Positions 40,050-41,338 of a DNA stretch of 41,338 bases are shown piece after piece. Numbering within the stretch: position 1 is the stretch's first letter; each line of letters begins with the position of its first letter. Both the position numbers and the translations under genes were made by a program. This stretch comes from Oscillospiraceae bacterium (lineage in GTDB: Bacteria; Bacillota; Clostridia; Oscillospirales; Acutalibacteraceae). The stretch lies in contig SVOA01000012.1 in the NCBI GenBank assembly GCA_015066635.1, positions 1-41,338 on the forward strand. Direction: 5' to 3'. The notes below the pieces were generated by a model, which did not search any database, had not been told where the DNA came from, and worked only from the letters and a program-made list of their open reading frames with translations.

Positions 40050-40784
40050 ATGAGCATTTTAAATCATAATACAGATACCGGCAGGGGAAGCTATCCGTTT
40101 GTAACGGCTATAGTTGTCGCCGCAGGTAATTCAACAAGGATGAACGGCATCAATAAGCAGTTTCTGCTGATTGATGGCGTTCCTGTGCTTATCAGGACGC
40201 TCAGAGCGTTTTCCGAGTGCTCGCTGATAAACGAAATTATTGTCGCCGCGCGTGAGGAGGACATACCCAAAATGCACTCAATGCTCAGAGATTACGGAGT
40301 GCTCAAGGTTAAAGAAATCGTTACGGGAGGCGCAACCCGTCAGCAAAGCGTTTACAATGCGTTTTGCCGATGCTCTCCGTTGAGCGAATTTATTGCGATT
40401 CACGACGGAGCGAGAGCCCTTGTAACGCCTGACATTATCACGGACACTCTTATTGCCGCCTTTGAAACGGGCGCTGCGGCGACGGGCGTAAGGGTTAAGG
40501 ACACTATAAAGGTTGTGGATGAGAATTCGGTAATTGTGTCAACTCCGCCCAGAGAAAATCTATGGGCTGTCCAGACGCCTCAGGTCTTTTCAAGGCGGCT
40601 TTACCTTAATGCCATTGATTCGGTAAAGTCGGCGGAGAATTTTACAGATGACTGCCGTCTCATTGAGGAATACGGTCATCAGATTACGATGGTAGAGGGC
40701 AGTTATGACAATATAAAGATTACCACGCCCGAGGACATAACGCTTGCAGAGGCGATTATAAGAAAGAGAGAACAAAATGATTAG
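40050..40784 (+). CDS. ispD: 2-C-methyl-D-erythritol 4-phosphate cytidylyltransferase
   Basis: 244 residues; third step of the MEP isoprenoid pathway (CTP + MEP to CDP-ME). The nucleotide-binding motif [28 protein letters not shown] (20-47), [28 protein letters not shown] and the late [27 protein letters not shown] are all present. The N-terminus has about 15 extra residues before the core; the ATG at 40050 is supported by AAGGGTGAT. ispF follows with an 8-base overlap, the usual order in the pathway. Confidence 0.95.
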   Translation: MSILNHNTDTGRGSYPFVTAIVVAAGNSTRMNGINKQFLLIDGVPVLIRTLRAFSECSLINEIIVAAREEDIPKMHSMLRDYGVLKVKEIVTGGATRQQSVYNAFCRCSPLSEFIAIHDGARALVTPDIITDTLIAAFETGAAATGVRVKDTIKVVDENSVIVSTPPRENLWAVQTPQVFSRRLYLNAIDSVKSAENFTDDCRLIEEYGHQITMVEGSYDNIKITTPEDITLAEAIIRKREQND

Positions 40785-41253
40785 AATAGGTCACGGATAC
40801 GACGTACATAAATTTGCTGAGGGCAGAAAGTGCATCATAGGCGGCACCGAAATACCAAACGGCGGTATCGGACTGCTCGGTCATTCTGACGCAGATGTCC
40901 TGCTTCACGCCGTTTCCGATGCCCTGCTCGGTGCAGCAGCCCTCGGAGATATAGGGAAGCATTTTCCCGATACCGACCCTGAGTACAGCGGAGCAGACAG
41001 CCTTGAATTGCTTAAAAATGTTGCTTCGCTTATAGCCGAAAAGGGATATAACGCCGTTAATATTGACGCTACAATAATTGCACAGGCACCCAAAATGGCG
41101 CCGTATATCGACACAATGAGAGAGAATATCGCTTTGGCTCTCGGAATTGACAGGGACTGCGTCAATGTCAAAGCCACCACCGAAGAGGGACTCGGCTTTA
41201 CGGGGACAAAACAAGGAATAGCGGCACATTGTGTATGCCTTATAGAAAAATAA
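40777..41253 (+). CDS. ispF: 2-C-methyl-D-erythritol 2,4-cyclodiphosphate synthase
   Basis: 158 residues, standard length; fifth step of the MEP pathway. [10 protein letters not shown] (Asp8 and His10 metal ligands), [41 protein letters not shown] (His, Asp and the substrate loop), and [28 protein letters not shown] complete the signature. Overlaps ispD by 8 bases. The intermediate-step gene ispE is not in the window. The final bases of the window follow after 85 bases. Confidence 0.97.
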   Translation: MIRIGHGYDVHKFAEGRKCIIGGTEIPNGGIGLLGHSDADVLLHAVSDALLGAAALGDIGKHFPDTDPEYSGADSLELLKNVASLIAEKGYNAVNIDATIIAQAPKMAPYIDTMRENIALALGIDRDCVNVKATTEEGLGFTGTKQGIAAHCVCLIEK

Positions 41254-41261
41254 AAAGCAGG

Positions 41262-41299
41262 TTTTAGGGCACTGTTCATAAGGATGATTAGCCCTAAAA
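41262..41299. repeat. Inverted repeat downstream of ispF
   Basis: TTTTAGGGC and GCCCTAAAA (9 bp, perfect) are separated by 20 bases. There is no clear T run, so termination is uncertain. On the minus strand the frame ending at about 41297 reads NPDFKAVIAEKRRF then TAG and could be the tail of a gene running in from outside; not enough is visible to call it. Confidence 0.4.
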
Positions 41300-41338
41300 T
41301 CGCCTCTTTTCCGCTATAACTGCCTTAAAATCGGGGTT

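Overview
The window looks like a chromosomal segment from an anaerobic, endospore-forming member of the Clostridia, most likely a gut Oscillospirales/Ruminococcaceae-type bacterium. This is inferred from gene content: a tricistronic gerA-gerB-gerC germinant-receptor operon, a Na+-pumping oxaloacetate decarboxylase, a dockerin-bearing secreted giant protein, a DnaD/DnaI-type helicase-loading pair, SAM-I and FMN riboswitches, TTTACA/TTGACA-17-TATAAT promoters and GGAGG ribosome binding sites. No taxonomic search was possible.

Layout. 1-71 is the end of a probable SLH-type surface protein. 134-4279 holds dusB (minus) divergent from polA-rimI (plus). 4283-9419 holds a DUF421-DUF4363 pair (minus), divergent from gerA-gerB-gerC-MGMT (plus), whose genes overlap by 1-4 nt. 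9472-9835 is a tRNA cluster (Arg-UCU, His-GUG, Gln-UUG, all minus) with a lone T-arm relic beside it. 10173-15125 encodes a 1650-residue secreted protein built of two copies of an unrecognised N-terminal domain, an InlB/Flg_new-like module, about a dozen FIVAR-like helical repeats and a C-terminal dockerin. 15138-18512 is the most unusual part: a 3.4 kb stretch bounded by inverted ends, each with three copies of a ~17 bp motif at ~43 bp pitch, and containing only truncated hsdS and hsdR remnants. 18576-20749 is araA-araD. 20853-22329 holds a small membrane protein with an in-frame stop, then rplM-rpsI.

From 22542 on: an alpha/beta hydrolase divergent from a TtcA-like tRNA thiolase; the operon oadA-oadG-biotin carrier-oadB; two small membrane proteins transcribed divergently; the operon xre-nth-dnaD-dnaI; a membrane-anchored degenerate GDPD-like protein; an SLC45-like MFS transporter; metK under a SAM-I riboswitch; ribU under an FMN riboswitch; manA; a class I aminotransferase; and ispD-ispF.

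How it fits together: the core is housekeeping (replication, repair, translation, isoprenoid and SAM synthesis). Accessory traits are sporulation/germination, pentose and hexose use (araA/araD, manA, MFS), Na+-coupled decarboxylation, and surface adhesion or cellulosome-like assembly. The only stretch longer than 300 bases without a gene is 9836-10172, which holds two back-to-back promoters. The best candidate for something undescribed is the 15138-18512 element with its iterated inverted termini. Second are the unrecognised duplicated domain of the dockerin protein and the DNA-repair gene fused translationally to the germinant-receptor operon.
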